A model generated the notes under the pieces. The model ran no database searches. It had not been told where the DNA came from and worked only from the letters and a program-made list of their open reading frames with translations. DNA of 64,000 nucleotides, from contig JAGYKV010000017.1 of the NCBI GenBank assembly GCA_018401415.1, positions 907,730 through 971,729 of the forward strand, in the 5' to 3' direction. Below are positions 7,294 through 15,267 of the stretch, piece by piece. Source of the stretch: Candidatus Nanopelagicales bacterium. Lineage in GTDB: Bacteria; Actinomycetota; Actinomycetes; S36-B12. Numbering within the stretch: the stretch's first letter is position 1; each line of letters opens with the position of its first letter. The translations under genes and the position numbers were made by a program.

Positions 7294-8403
7294 CTAGTCG
7301 GTCACCCAGTCGGTCTCCCAGTCGACCAACGCTCCCGTGTCCCGCCAGGCCAGTTCGAAATCGTCGTTGCAGTAGAAGCGGGGATCCGTCGTCAAGCATT
7401 CGCGGAACTGGCGATCGATGACTGTGGAGGTAGTCGTGTACGTGGTGGTACGGGTGATGAGTCCGAACCAGCTTCTGTGGTGGTGGGTATGGGTGTGGGT
7501 AACGATGAGGGTATCTTCCCAGTAGCCGACCATGTGTGACAGGTACTCGTCGTCTTCTGCCTCCTTGTAGGTCACTGTGATCTGAGGCTCGAGCGCGCCG
7601 CCCGCCGGGTCGTTGTCGAAGGATTTGGAACGCGCCTGGCGCGCACCGAACGAATAGCGCGATGGCGTCTGTTCGATGCTGAGGATCGCGTGTTCGCTCA
7701 GGACGAGGTCGATCGAACCACGTTCGCCGCGGGAGAGGATTTGTGGCATGAGTCGAGCGAATTCCGCAGAGTTGACGCGGCCATTCTCGGTGGCCCGGTG
7801 GAGGAGTTTGTTGGCCTCACTGCACGAGACGTCCCCGTTTACCCACAGCGCATGCGGGCCTTCAATGATCGTGATGGGGGTCGTGCTCGTTTCGTTGACG
7901 TACGCCGGGCACGGCTGCGGGGTTGAATCGATATCGAGACCTACGGCATCCAGGCAGTCGTCGTTCAGCGTTATGCGGACCGGCAGATTGAGCGGGATGC
8001 CGGTGATGCTACAGCCAAGTTGACCATCCGCGTTAACGAAAGCATCGCCCAAGTTGGCCTCATTCAGGTCGACACCGGACAGGTTCGCGCCCGTGAGGTT
8101 CACCGGGCCCAGGAACACCGCGTCGGTCAACTTAGCGCCAGAGAGATTGACGTCAACAGCGTGAGTGTCCCCCCACTGTGTCATGCTCAGGTTCGCGCCG
8201 GACAGATTCGCTGCGTTCATCGACGCACCCACGAATGAGCAGCCGCTGTAGTCCGAATCGGGCATCAGGCGGGGCGATATCTCTCCGGTCACCGGATTCA
8301 CCGATGGGCAATTACTGGCCGCGGCCGCTGGAACGGCTGTTAGCGACGCCGCGCCCGCCATCAGCACTGAGGCCGTCGCGGCCAGAATCCTGCGCACGCT
8401 CAT
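7294..8403 (-). CDS. Secreted pentapeptide-repeat protein
   Basis: The 369-residue product begins with a signal peptide (cleavage near AVPAAAAS, residue 29) and AGGAGG five bases before the ATG fixes the start. Residues about 50-125 contain pentapeptide repeats of the A(N/D)LSG type (MNAANLSGANL, VNLTGANLSGVDLNEANLGD), which fold as a right-handed beta-helix. The remaining 240 residues have paired cysteines, a histidine/threonine-rich run (VTHTHTHHHRSW, TRTTTYTTTSTV) and no family I recognise. It acts outside the cytoplasm. It sits alone inside a segment bounded by tRNA 3' repeats. Confidence 0.75.
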   Translation of the reverse strand: MSVRRILAATASVLMAGAASLTAVPAAAASNCPSVNPVTGEISPRLMPDSDYSGCSFVGASMNAANLSGANLSMTQWGDTHAVDVNLSGAKLTDAVFLGPVNLTGANLSGVDLNEANLGDAFVNADGQLGCSITGIPLNLPVRITLNDDCLDAVGLDIDSTPQPCPAYVNETSTTPITIIEGPHALWVNGDVSCSEANKLLHRATENGRVNSAEFARLMPQILSRGERGSIDLVLSEHAILSIEQTPSRYSFGARQARSKSFDNDPAGGALEPQITVTYKEAEDDEYLSHMVGYWEDTLIVTHTHTHHHRSWFGLITRTTTYTTTSTVIDRQFRECLTTDPRFYCNDDFELAWRDTGALVDWETDWVTD

Positions 8404-8500
8404 GATTGCCTCCTAGGGCTAGTATCGAAAACCCACACCCGCTTGGGCACGATGACAACACTCTAGCGAAGCCGACTCGGCTCGTGCGGGACGCAGGTGG

Positions 8501-8889
8501 TCAAGCCTTGACGGGTTCCCGAGTGCCGGCAATGGATGCTGCGTCGATGAGCCAACCGTCGATTTCCAGCCCCAACCCGTAGTCCATGATCTCGTGATCG
8601 GGGAGCCGGCAACGTCGACTCGCAGGATCGTGGAATCACCGCGTCGGCTGAAGTCGACGAAAGTCACATCTGGATCATCGAGCGGGAACGCGTAGTTTCG
8701 TTCGATGATCCTGTCGAACTGCTCGACGGAGACCCCGTAGCGGTAGTTGGTCGAGGCGTATGCGCGTGCCGCCTCGAGATCCGAAGCTGCGACCACTCGC
8801 TGCGGATTTGTACCGCGTTGGCCCGGCCTCGGGGCAAGCTGTTGGGCGTTCGTTGACTGGAGCCAGCAAGATGGCGAAACCGAGGCCAT
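8501..8889 (-). pseudogene. Hypothetical protein gene with a one-base frameshift
   Basis: The frame from 8889 reads AARAYASTNYRYGVSVEQFD, then DPDVTFVDFSRRGDSTILRV and DVAGSP, after which sense continues only in another frame: DHEIMDYGLGLEIDGWLIDA ... TREPVKA, ending at a TGA at 8501-8503. The shift falls in a CCCC run near 8600; restoring one C rejoins the frames. The product would be about 130 residues, soluble, family unknown. The true 5' end is uncertain because the first 35 codons look poor. It could be a pseudogene or an assembly error. Confidence 0.55.
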
Positions 8890-8971
8890 TCAGTAAGCAC
8901 TTGCTAGACGAAGCGTTAGATCACGTTTCGGCCAATTAGGCCTAAAGGCCAATTCCCAGGGGAGAGAGTAG

Positions 8972-9045
8972 TGGGGCGGGTCGGGCTCGAACCGACGACG
9001 ACCGAATTATGAGTTCGGGGCTCTAACCAGCTGAGCTACCGCCCC
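8972..9045 (-). tRNA. tRNA with CAT anticodon (Met or Ile2)
   Basis: The minus strand folds as a full cloverleaf: acceptor GGGGCGG/CCGCCCC, D arm GCTC/GAGC, anticodon arm CCGAA-CTCATAA-TTCGG with anticodon CAT, T arm GTCGG-TTCGAGC-CCGAC and discriminator A. CCA is not encoded. Pairing alone does not separate elongator tRNA-Met from lysidine-modified tRNA-Ile; it is not the initiator, because its first pair is G-C. Partial copies of its 3' half lie at 6895-6938 and 6169-6197, so it has served as an integration target. Confidence 0.95.
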
Positions 9046-9228
9046 CTGTAGGGACACTCAGTCTATCTTTGTGAATTCCCAAAAGTTTGAGCATGGGTGG
9101 GGTTCATTCACGTGTTGCAGGATTAACCGGTTGCGGCCACAGCCGGTGCCCCGACTCCACGCTGAACAAATGGTGAAAGTATTGGATTTCTGGTTATTTA
9201 CGACCAGATGTTCAGATAGTGTTTTCGA

Positions 9229-10278
9229 GTGCGAAAAAGACTTCTTGCCATAGCGGCCACCATGATTATGACCGCGGGTGCGGTAAGTCCTGCATTTGCG
9301 GATTCGTTCACCCTGCAAGGCGATAAGGACACCGGGCTACTTGGTGTGAGTCCATTTGCCATGCCGATCACGCCGACAACCGACCGCGTGTTTTATAGCG
9401 GTGGGCTCAACGGAGGCGGCTGGAGTTTGTCACTGTGCTCCCCTGCGAGCACCTGCACCGGATCCCCACTGCCATTTGGTTTCGGAACCGATTACACCCA
9501 GGTCACTCTGGCCGATGGCTCAATGCGCGCCTACTTCATTCAACCCAGTGCTGGGTCAAAGTCCATTGCAACAGCGAGTGTCACCTACAACGCTGCCGGT
9601 GTTCCTCAACTTGGCCCAACAACGAATCTTGGGATCGCATCTCCTCCGGAACAAAGAGCATGGGGTGTTCCCGATTCCGTTGTGCTGCCCGACGGCAGGG
9701 TTCGCCTGTATTGGGTCAGCATGCCGACTGAACCAATTGTCGAGACAACTGGACCCACGAGAACACAATTGAAGTGTCTGGGTAAGGCACTCGGCAAGAA
9801 GCGAGTTGCAGTAATTGGTAACGGCGGCAGCCTCACGGCGAAGGATAAAAAGGCACTCAAGAAATGCAAAGTGTCTGCGAGCATTCTTGCGGGCACAACT
9901 ACTACTCGCTCGGGTGAAGTAATTGTCAGCGCTACCTCCACCGACTCTTCAGGGACGCAATTCACACAAGATGCGGGGTACCGATTCACCGGCGGTTACG
10001 TTGACTCCGACATCATTCAAGCCACGGACGGAAATTGGATTGCTTTGGTCTCCACCGGCCCCGGTACTCCGCCCCAGCGCCTTTATTCCGCTACATCCAC
10101 CGATGGGCTCACGTGGTCGGTAAACACCAACGCATTGACGCCCACTTCCGTGAACTCCCTGGACCCCTCGGCCGTGCCCACGGGTCCGAATAGTTGGCGG
10201 GTGTATTACTCGGTGTCCCCCGCTGCGGATCCGTTCAACAATCACAGAGTCGTTGTGGGAACCCTCACGCGAAAGTAG
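9229..10278 (+). CDS. Secreted BNR-type beta-propeller-like protein
   Basis: The 349-residue product has a signal peptide (RKRLLAIAATMIMTAGAV, cleavage after AFA, residue 24), so it is exported. The body contains sialidase/glycosidase-like propeller strands (RLYSATSTDGLTWS, GVPDSVVLPDGRVRLYW, SDIIQATDGNWIAL). A lysine-rich insert with two cysteines (KCLGKALGKKRVAV ... KKALKKCKVSAS) splits the propeller. I see no catalytic triad that would prove sialidase activity, so binding or glycan hydrolysis are both open. The start is a GTG without a clear ribosome site. It follows the tRNA, outside the repeat-bounded segments. Confidence 0.65.
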   Translation: MRKRLLAIAATMIMTAGAVSPAFADSFTLQGDKDTGLLGVSPFAMPITPTTDRVFYSGGLNGGGWSLSLCSPASTCTGSPLPFGFGTDYTQVTLADGSMRAYFIQPSAGSKSIATASVTYNAAGVPQLGPTTNLGIASPPEQRAWGVPDSVVLPDGRVRLYWVSMPTEPIVETTGPTRTQLKCLGKALGKKRVAVIGNGGSLTAKDKKALKKCKVSASILAGTTTTRSGEVIVSATSTDSSGTQFTQDAGYRFTGGYVDSDIIQATDGNWIALVSTGPGTPPQRLYSATSTDGLTWSVNTNALTPTSVNSLDPSAVPTGPNSWRVYYSVSPAADPFNNHRVVVGTLTRK

Positions 10279-10309
10279 AGCGCAGGTTTCGCATCTCTAG
10301 GCTCTACCC

Positions 10310-10952
10310 ATGAAGCGCGCAGTGGTGCACTCGGAGACCGACATTGCCCATGAACTCGGCTATGTCGGTGAGTGGTTGGATGCCAATGAATACTCGGTGG
10401 AACGCTTGTACCGAAACAACGCGGGTTCACCTATTTCATTTCCACCCGCGGACCTTCTGATCAATTTGGGTTCGCTGAATTCCGCTGCTGACGGTTACAC
10501 CCAGGCACCCGCACTCGCTGAAATTGATGCCATCAAGGAATGGATCAACACCGGGCAACACTTATATTGGAATTTGCTACGGCGCTCAATTGTTGGCCAA
10601 TGCCGTGGGTGGTCGAGTTGAACGACAACCCAGCACTCTTCGCACGGTCGAATCAGTTAATACCCCGGAAGTTCTTGGTCCGTGGGTTCGTTGGCATGAA
10701 GACTTTATTATCGATGTCGGATCGGCGCGGGTGCACTCACAAGATGACAATGTTGTCTTGCTTTTCCAATCCGGGTCGGCGTGGGGGGTTCAACCGCACC
10801 TTGAACTGACACCGGAAACCCTCACCCGCATGGCGACATCAGCAGGAACACCACCCGAGCACTACCTGCCACTCGTTGAATCACTCAGTAACAATCAAGC
10901 CGAGGCACGTGATTCCGCATTCGCCCTCTTCGATCGGATGGTTGGTCACTGA
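10310..10952 (+). pseudogene. Class I glutamine amidotransferase, frameshifted
   Basis: The first frame (10310-10621) reads MKRAVVHSETDIAHELGYVG ... AIKEWINTG; the downstream frame ending at 10952 continues NTYIGICYGAQLLANAVGG and GVQPHLELTPETL. GICYG is the nucleophile elbow of class I glutamine amidotransferases and HLE is the matching His-x-Glu. The frames join if one G is removed from the GGG at about 10551-10553. With that repair the product is about 213 residues, close to the family size, so the gene is otherwise intact and may be functional in the cell. Its stop overlaps the HMG-CoA reductase start (TGATG), implying an operon. The acceptor substrate is unknown. Confidence 0.75.
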
Positions 10953-12127
10953 TGAGCGCTCCCAGGAAATCCATTCCGCGCGATGCAGAAAATGATTACT
11001 CACCCAATGCGGCCGCTCAGCGTCGCGCATTCCTGACCGAGCACACCGGTGAGGAACTCACCCACGTTGCCAGCAGCTCAATTGACCCGGAGAAACTTGC
11101 GGGCAATATTGAGAACTTCATTGGCATGGCTCAAGTTCCGATTGGAATCTCCGGCCCGCTGTTGGTGCACGGGGAACACGCCCAGGGTGAGTTCTTTGTC
11201 CCCCTCGCCACCACAGAGGGTGCCCTCGTTGCCAGTTACAACCGAGGCATGCGGGTCATTCATGAATCCGGTGGTGCTGTCGTGACGGTGACAGCTGACC
11301 ACATGCAGCGTTCACCCGTGTTCCTTTTCCCCAGTGCGCGCCAGGCAAGGGACTTTGGTCTGTGGGTGGACACCAACATTGACTCAATTCGCCAGGTGGC
11401 GCAAGCAACTACGCGGGTGGGCAAACTTGAGGGAATCACCCAGTTCGCTGTTGGTCCGCTGTTGTATTTGCGCTTTGATTACACCACCGGCGATGCAGCC
11501 GGACAAAACATGGTGAGCAAAGCCACCTTGGCTGCCTGCCAGTGGATCACGCAAACCCACGCGGAGCATCCGGAATTCATTCTCTCGGGAAATATCGACA
11601 CGGATAAAAAACATTCTCAGATCAACATGATGCTCGGGCGTGGCAAGCGGGTCATTGCCGAAGTCACCACTCCCCGTGCAGTACTTCAACAACTCTTGGG
11701 GGTCACGCCCGAAAAACTCTTCAGGGCACGTCAGATCTCCCAAGCCGGTGCTTTCCTAGTGGGGTCGGCGAACAACGGCGCCCATGCCGCCAACGGACTC
11801 ACCGCTTTGTATTTGGCCACCGGTCAAGATGTTGCCAATGTCTCCGAATCCCACGGCGGACTCCTGTATTCCCAACTACTGGAATCCGGCGACTACTACT
11901 GGTCAATCACCCTGCCATCTGTGATCGTGGCAACCAGGGGTGGTGGCACCGCCCTCCCCACCCAACACGAATGCCTGTCACTTCTTGACTGTGTGGGAGA
12001 TGGCAAAGCCCTCAAACTCGCGGAGATCGTTGGCGCAACCGTGCTCGCCGGTGAAATATCCCTCGCCTCAGCGGTAATCGCTGGTGACTGGGTGAGCGGT
12101 CACGAAAACCTCGGGCGCAATCGCTAA
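10952..12127 (+). CDS. Hydroxymethylglutaryl-CoA reductase
   Basis: A 391-residue homologue of HMG-CoA reductase, which reduces HMG-CoA to mevalonate with NAD(P)H. Visible family motifs are ENFIGMAQVPIGISGPL (substrate loop), TTEGALVAS with the catalytic Glu near residue 89, DAAGQNMVSKAT with the catalytic Lys, TGQDVANVSES with the catalytic Asp, and SGHENLGRNR with the C-terminal catalytic His. There is no membrane domain, as in bacterial enzymes. It is translationally coupled to the preceding amidotransferase gene. No other mevalonate-pathway gene is in the window, so the physiological role (isoprenoid synthesis or another CoA-ester reduction) is open. Confidence 0.85.
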   Translation: MSAPRKSIPRDAENDYSPNAAAQRRAFLTEHTGEELTHVASSSIDPEKLAGNIENFIGMAQVPIGISGPLLVHGEHAQGEFFVPLATTEGALVASYNRGMRVIHESGGAVVTVTADHMQRSPVFLFPSARQARDFGLWVDTNIDSIRQVAQATTRVGKLEGITQFAVGPLLYLRFDYTTGDAAGQNMVSKATLAACQWITQTHAEHPEFILSGNIDTDKKHSQINMMLGRGKRVIAEVTTPRAVLQQLLGVTPEKLFRARQISQAGAFLVGSANNGAHAANGLTALYLATGQDVANVSESHGGLLYSQLLESGDYYWSITLPSVIVATRGGGTALPTQHECLSLLDCVGDGKALKLAEIVGATVLAGEISLASAVIAGDWVSGHENLGRNR

Positions 12128-12147
12128 CTAATACTCAAACTCTTATT

Positions 12148-12177
12148 CACACCCATACTCACACCCATACTCACACC
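12148..12177 (+). repeat. 12-bp tandem repeat, 2.5 copies
   Basis: The unit CACACCCATACT occurs twice in full and half again. It lies between the convergent HMG-CoA reductase and VapC genes and overlaps the last codons of the latter. It looks like simple slippage expansion. Confidence 0.75.
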
Positions 12178-12548
12178 TTGACGCGAACACCAAGGTCTTC
12201 CGCGCACCTATTCAGTCTCGCATCAAAACTCAATAATGATTCACCGAACTCCACCGCTGCATCAAGTACATAACAATCAGGTAGCGGCAGTCCGGTGCGA
12301 TCTCGAATGCTCGCGATTCGAACAGCGCCCTCTAATCCACGTGAGTGAACAACTGTTGCCTGCAGAGCCTCAATCACCGCAAGCACGTGACTCACAGCGC
12401 CTGATGCACTGGCTTGGACAAGTGATTCTGTCACCGAGACTTCATGGATTTCCACAGTGCGAGCACCACCAATCAACTTCACCGCAGCCGAGTTGTGTTG
12501 ATCATGTGGGTTCAAAAATGCAATGAACGCACTTGAGTCAAGAAGCAT
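12171..12548 (-). CDS. PIN-domain toxin (VapC-like)
   Basis: A 125-residue PIN-domain protein, the usual VapC size, expected to be a Mg-dependent endoribonuclease. The first acidic site is in LLDSSAFIAFL; further acidic positions lie at EIHEVSVTES, LPLPDCYVLDAA and LLSFDARLN, matching the four-acid PIN pattern. It overlaps its upstream partner at 12538-12810 by 11 bases, so the pair is cotranscribed. It stands next to a second PIN module at 12859-13557 in the same orientation. The target RNA is not predictable. Confidence 0.85.
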   Translation of the reverse strand: MLLDSSAFIAFLNPHDQHNSAAVKLIGGARTVEIHEVSVTESLVQASASGAVSHVLAVIEALQATVVHSRGLEGAVRIASIRDRTGLPLPDCYVLDAAVEFGESLLSFDARLNRCAEDLGVRVKV

Positions 12549-12810
12549 CGCGCTCCCACATGTGTCTCAGGTCAGCAACCCTCACGCCTTGATACACCCC
12601 GGCAAGATGTGTTTGAACGTACTTCTGCGCTTGCTGCACCTGAAGTATGCGGAGCGTTTGCGTTTCAATCGCCGACCGAGCACCCAACTCGGCAAGTTTG
12701 CTCACCAAAGTGGACTTGGACTCCCCCGGCCACAACTCCTCAGCGATCGCCAGAGCCTGAGTGAGTTCGGCGGTCTCGGTCACCTGAATTCGACGCTTGA
12801 GCGTGGGCAT
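12538..12810 (-). CDS. VapB-like antitoxin
   Basis: A 90-residue, mostly helical protein starting MPTLKRRIQVTETAELTQAL, with a beta strand followed by helices as in ribbon-helix-helix antitoxins; the C-terminal part (VYQGVRVADLRHMWERD) would bind the toxin. Assignment as antitoxin rests mainly on its position: directly upstream of, and overlapping, a PIN toxin gene. It should neutralise the toxin and repress the promoter upstream of 12810. Confidence 0.75.
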   Translation of the reverse strand: MPTLKRRIQVTETAELTQALAIAEELWPGESKSTLVSKLAELGARSAIETQTLRILQVQQAQKYVQTHLAGVYQGVRVADLRHMWERDAS

Positions 12811-12858
12811 GCCGTAAGTGTACCACCGACTAATTTAAGTGGTGCACCTTGAAATTCG

Positions 12859-13275
12859 TCACGGACTCCCGTCAAGAACATCTTCAGGAGTAACTACCAC
12901 TAACCCAGGCACTTTCATGCGAGAAAAGCCAGCATCACGAGTGAGCAGTCGATCCGCGTGCGTTGCCGCATGCAAGGCGATCATGTAATCAGCAAGGATT
13001 CGGCCGTCCTCGCTTTTTCTTGCACGGACTTCACCAACCTCCGCCGCACCTTGCAGCCCGATATCAAGGTAGTTGATTGTGAGCGCCTGCAAAATCGCCA
13101 ATGAATCTGTCGCTGAACTGCAGCCGGTAGCGAACTCTGCAACTACCTCCGCGCAAATAAACAGCGAACCCTCCATTGCACAATTTTCGACCGCTTGACG
13201 AGAACTTCGGCCGTACTGGGGATCAGCACTCACGATGTCAATCAAAATATTTGAATCGATGGCCGTCGTGGTCAT
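12859..13275 (-). CDS. PIN-domain toxin (VapC-like), second module
   Basis: A 138-residue PIN-domain protein. The acidic site residues are seen in TAIDSNILIDIV, ICAEVVAEF, GRILADYMIALHA and LLTRDAGF. The fold and size fit VapC ribonucleases. The partner is the AbrB-type gene 30 bases upstream, a different antitoxin family from the neighbouring module. The protein is not closely similar to the toxin at 12171-12548 beyond the PIN motifs, so the two modules look independently acquired rather than duplicated. Confidence 0.85.
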   Translation of the reverse strand: MTTTAIDSNILIDIVSADPQYGRSSRQAVENCAMEGSLFICAEVVAEFATGCSSATDSLAILQALTINYLDIGLQGAAEVGEVRARKSEDGRILADYMIALHAATHADRLLTRDAGFSRMKVPGLVVVTPEDVLDGSP

Positions 13276-13305
13276 GCGAAGTCCACGGTTCCATTCATCC
13301 CATGT

Positions 13306-13557
13306 TTATTCATCCCAAGCTCGAATCGGGCGCAGTTCTCGCATGATCTCGTCGGTATTTCGACCAGCCAAGTCAACAACCCCGTAAACCGAATCCCAAT
13401 CAATTCCGGAGGCGGACTTGTTTCTCTTGCGCATTACACATTCCCTGCCGCGAACTTCAAACTCCAATGGGTCCCCCGGTTCAATACCCAAGGCTTCCCG
13501 CACATGCTTGGGAATAGTGATCTGTCCTTTGCTGGACACGGTTCCGGCCACCTCCAC
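13306..13557 (-). CDS. AbrB/SpoVT-type antitoxin
   Basis: The core VAGTVSSKGQITIPKHVREALG with GDPLEFEV is the swapped-hairpin AbrB domain that binds DNA as a dimer. The C-terminal tail (SGIDWDSVYGVVDLAGRNTD) would contact the toxin encoded downstream. I prefer the GTG at 13557 (83 residues), because the domain begins there; the frame stays open to 13602 with an implausible aromatic extension. No ribosome site is seen, so it may be leaderless. Direct repeats at 13560-13591 just upstream could be its operator. Confidence 0.8.
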   Translation of the reverse strand: MEVAGTVSSKGQITIPKHVREALGIEPGDPLEFEVRGRECVMRKRNKSASGIDWDSVYGVVDLAGRNTDEIMRELRPIRAWDE

Positions 13558-13559
13558 AG

Positions 13560-13591
13560 AGTAAAGAAATTTACGAGCAAAGTAAAGAAAT
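13560..13591 (-). promoter_or_regulatory. Two 11-bp direct repeats, candidate operator
   Basis: AGTAAAGAAAT occurs at 13560-13570 and again at 13581-13591. The spacing is 21 bases, two helical turns, which would place two dimers on the same DNA face. It lies immediately upstream of the AbrB-type antitoxin start, where autorepression of the pair would act. Confidence 0.45.
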
Positions 13592-13773
13592 AGATGCCTC
13601 ACCCTTCAACCATTACTCACAGATTAACCAATGGCCACTCACAAATTGCATCTGTGGACGACGCTGCCAGGGCGATTTTCGGTTGTGGATAATCAAATGA
13701 GACATGGACCGCGCTCACGGATAAGTGACGCGCATTTGCGCTCGGCCACGAAGGAACGGGTACCAGGCGTTAA

Positions 13774-14022
13774 TCAGTCTTCCGCGGAAGCCTGAGCCCG
13801 TTTCCGCCACACATACACACCTGTGCCAACAACCGCTAGGACTCCAACAGCAACCAGAACAATTGGAAGGGATCGGCGCCCTTTCTCAATTATTTCCTCG
13901 GCGCGAACAACAACTTCATCTGCAACAGCCAGCGCTGAGTCGGCTCGCTCGAGTACCGATCGGACTTCAACGAGTTTGTCGTGACTGTCACCGAGTGCAT
14001 CAATTACTGATTGGGTACTCAT
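13774..14022 (-). CDS. Small protein with one C-terminal membrane helix
   Basis: The 82-residue product has a charged helical N-terminal part (residues 1-50, heptad-like [20 protein letters not shown]) that may form a coiled coil, then one membrane helix ([20 protein letters not shown]) and a basic end (RKRAQ). It overlaps the upstream adenosine deaminase gene by four bases (ATGA), so it is translationally coupled to it. I do not recognise a family; its role is unknown. Confidence 0.7.
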   Translation of the reverse strand: MSTQSVIDALGDSHDKLVEVRSVLERADSALAVADEVVVRAEEIIEKGRRSLPIVLVAVGVLAVVGTGVYVWRKRAQASAED

Positions 14023-15176
14023 GCATTCTCCTTATTAATTCGTTGGGATAGTTCCGCACGAACTTCGGCATAGCCCGGCTTTATTTGATTATTGATGATC
14101 TCCAAGCGCTCATCAAAACCAATGAACGCGCTCTTCATGGCGTTAATGGTCAACCACTCCAGATCCTTCAAGCCCCAACCGAATGCCTCACTGAGCAGTT
14201 CCATTTCGTGAGACATGGATGTTCCCGACATTAATCGGTTATCGGTGTTCACCGTGACCCGGAAACCTAACTTGCGCAGCAGCCCAATGGGGTGAGTGGC
14301 AATGGAATCCGAAGCACCTGTTTGAACATTGGACGATGGACATAACTCAAGTGGGATCCGGCGATCGCGAACATAGGCGGCCAAACCACCCAGGGTTGCA
14401 TTACCGGATGAATCCACCGTGATGTCATCCATAATCCGAACGCCGTGACCCAACCGGTCAGCGCCGCACCACTGAATCGCCTCCCAGATGGATGGCAACC
14501 CAAAGGCCTCACCAGCGTGAATGGTGAAGTGAGCATTCTCCCTGCGCAAATATTCAAATGCATCTAGGTGACGGGTGGGTGGGAATCCTGCTTCAGCGCC
14601 GGCAATATCAAAACCAACAACACCCTTATTCCGGTACTCAACCGCCAACTCAGCGATCTGCCGGGCATTCGCTGCCGTGCGCATGGCCGTCAACAACACA
14701 CCAACGCGCAATGTCCGCCCCCCAGCTTTGACCGCCGCGACACCTTGGGCGAAACCGGCCAGCACCGCTTCAATGATCTGGTGTTCGTTCAAACCCTTTT
14801 CCACGTGCAACTCGGGGGCGTACCGGATCTCCGCGTACACCACACCGTCGGCAGCTAAATCTTCCGCGCATTCGCGCGCAACCCGAGTCAGAGCCGACTC
14901 GGTCTGAGTAACTCCAACAGTGTGTTTAAAGGTCTCTAAATAACGCTCGAGTGAACCCGAATAAGCAGCCTCGGAAAACCAACGACCCAAGGACTCAGGA
15001 TCCTGGGCAGGCAAATCCGCGTACCCAACCTCCTCCGCTAACTCCAACACCGTTTGCGGGCGCAACCCACCATCTAGGTGATCATGGAGCAAGGCTTTGG
15101 GAGCCTCAATGATCAAATCCAAGGGAACAGGACTAAATGTGGCGGGGTCAGTCGATACTGAGGAAGTTGTTATCAT
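14019..15176 (-). CDS. add: Adenosine deaminase
   Basis: A 385-residue cytosolic enzyme that hydrolyses adenosine or deoxyadenosine to (deoxy)inosine in purine salvage. The metal and active-site motifs are present: HDHLDGGL (His-x-His), [22 protein letters not shown] and VTVNTDN. The start is an ATG at 15174-15176. It lies near deoA and cdd, forming a nucleoside salvage neighbourhood, although the FUSC and cupin genes separate them. Confidence 0.93.
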   Translation of the reverse strand: MITTSSVSTDPATFSPVPLDLIIEAPKALLHDHLDGGLRPQTVLELAEEVGYADLPAQDPESLGRWFSEAAYSGSLERYLETFKHTVGVTQTESALTRVARECAEDLAADGVVYAEIRYAPELHVEKGLNEHQIIEAVLAGFAQGVAAVKAGGRTLRVGVLLTAMRTAANARQIAELAVEYRNKGVVGFDIAGAEAGFPPTRHLDAFEYLRRENAHFTIHAGEAFGLPSIWEAIQWCGADRLGHGVRIMDDITVDSSGNATLGGLAAYVRDRRIPLELCPSSNVQTGASDSIATHPIGLLRKLGFRVTVNTDNRLMSGTSMSHEMELLSEAFGWGLKDLEWLTINAMKSAFIGFDERLEIINNQIKPGYAEVRAELSQRINKENA

Positions 15177-15267
15177 GGGCTAAACCTACGCTCATAGGCT
15201 AGGCAGATCTCAATGACCCGAATCAGTAATTATGAAAAATGACCAAGCTACTGACTAAACTCGCTGC

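Noticed and set aside
12121..12180. CRISPR-like short repeats
   Set aside because: The 12-bp units are directly tandem without spacers, so this is a simple repeat.
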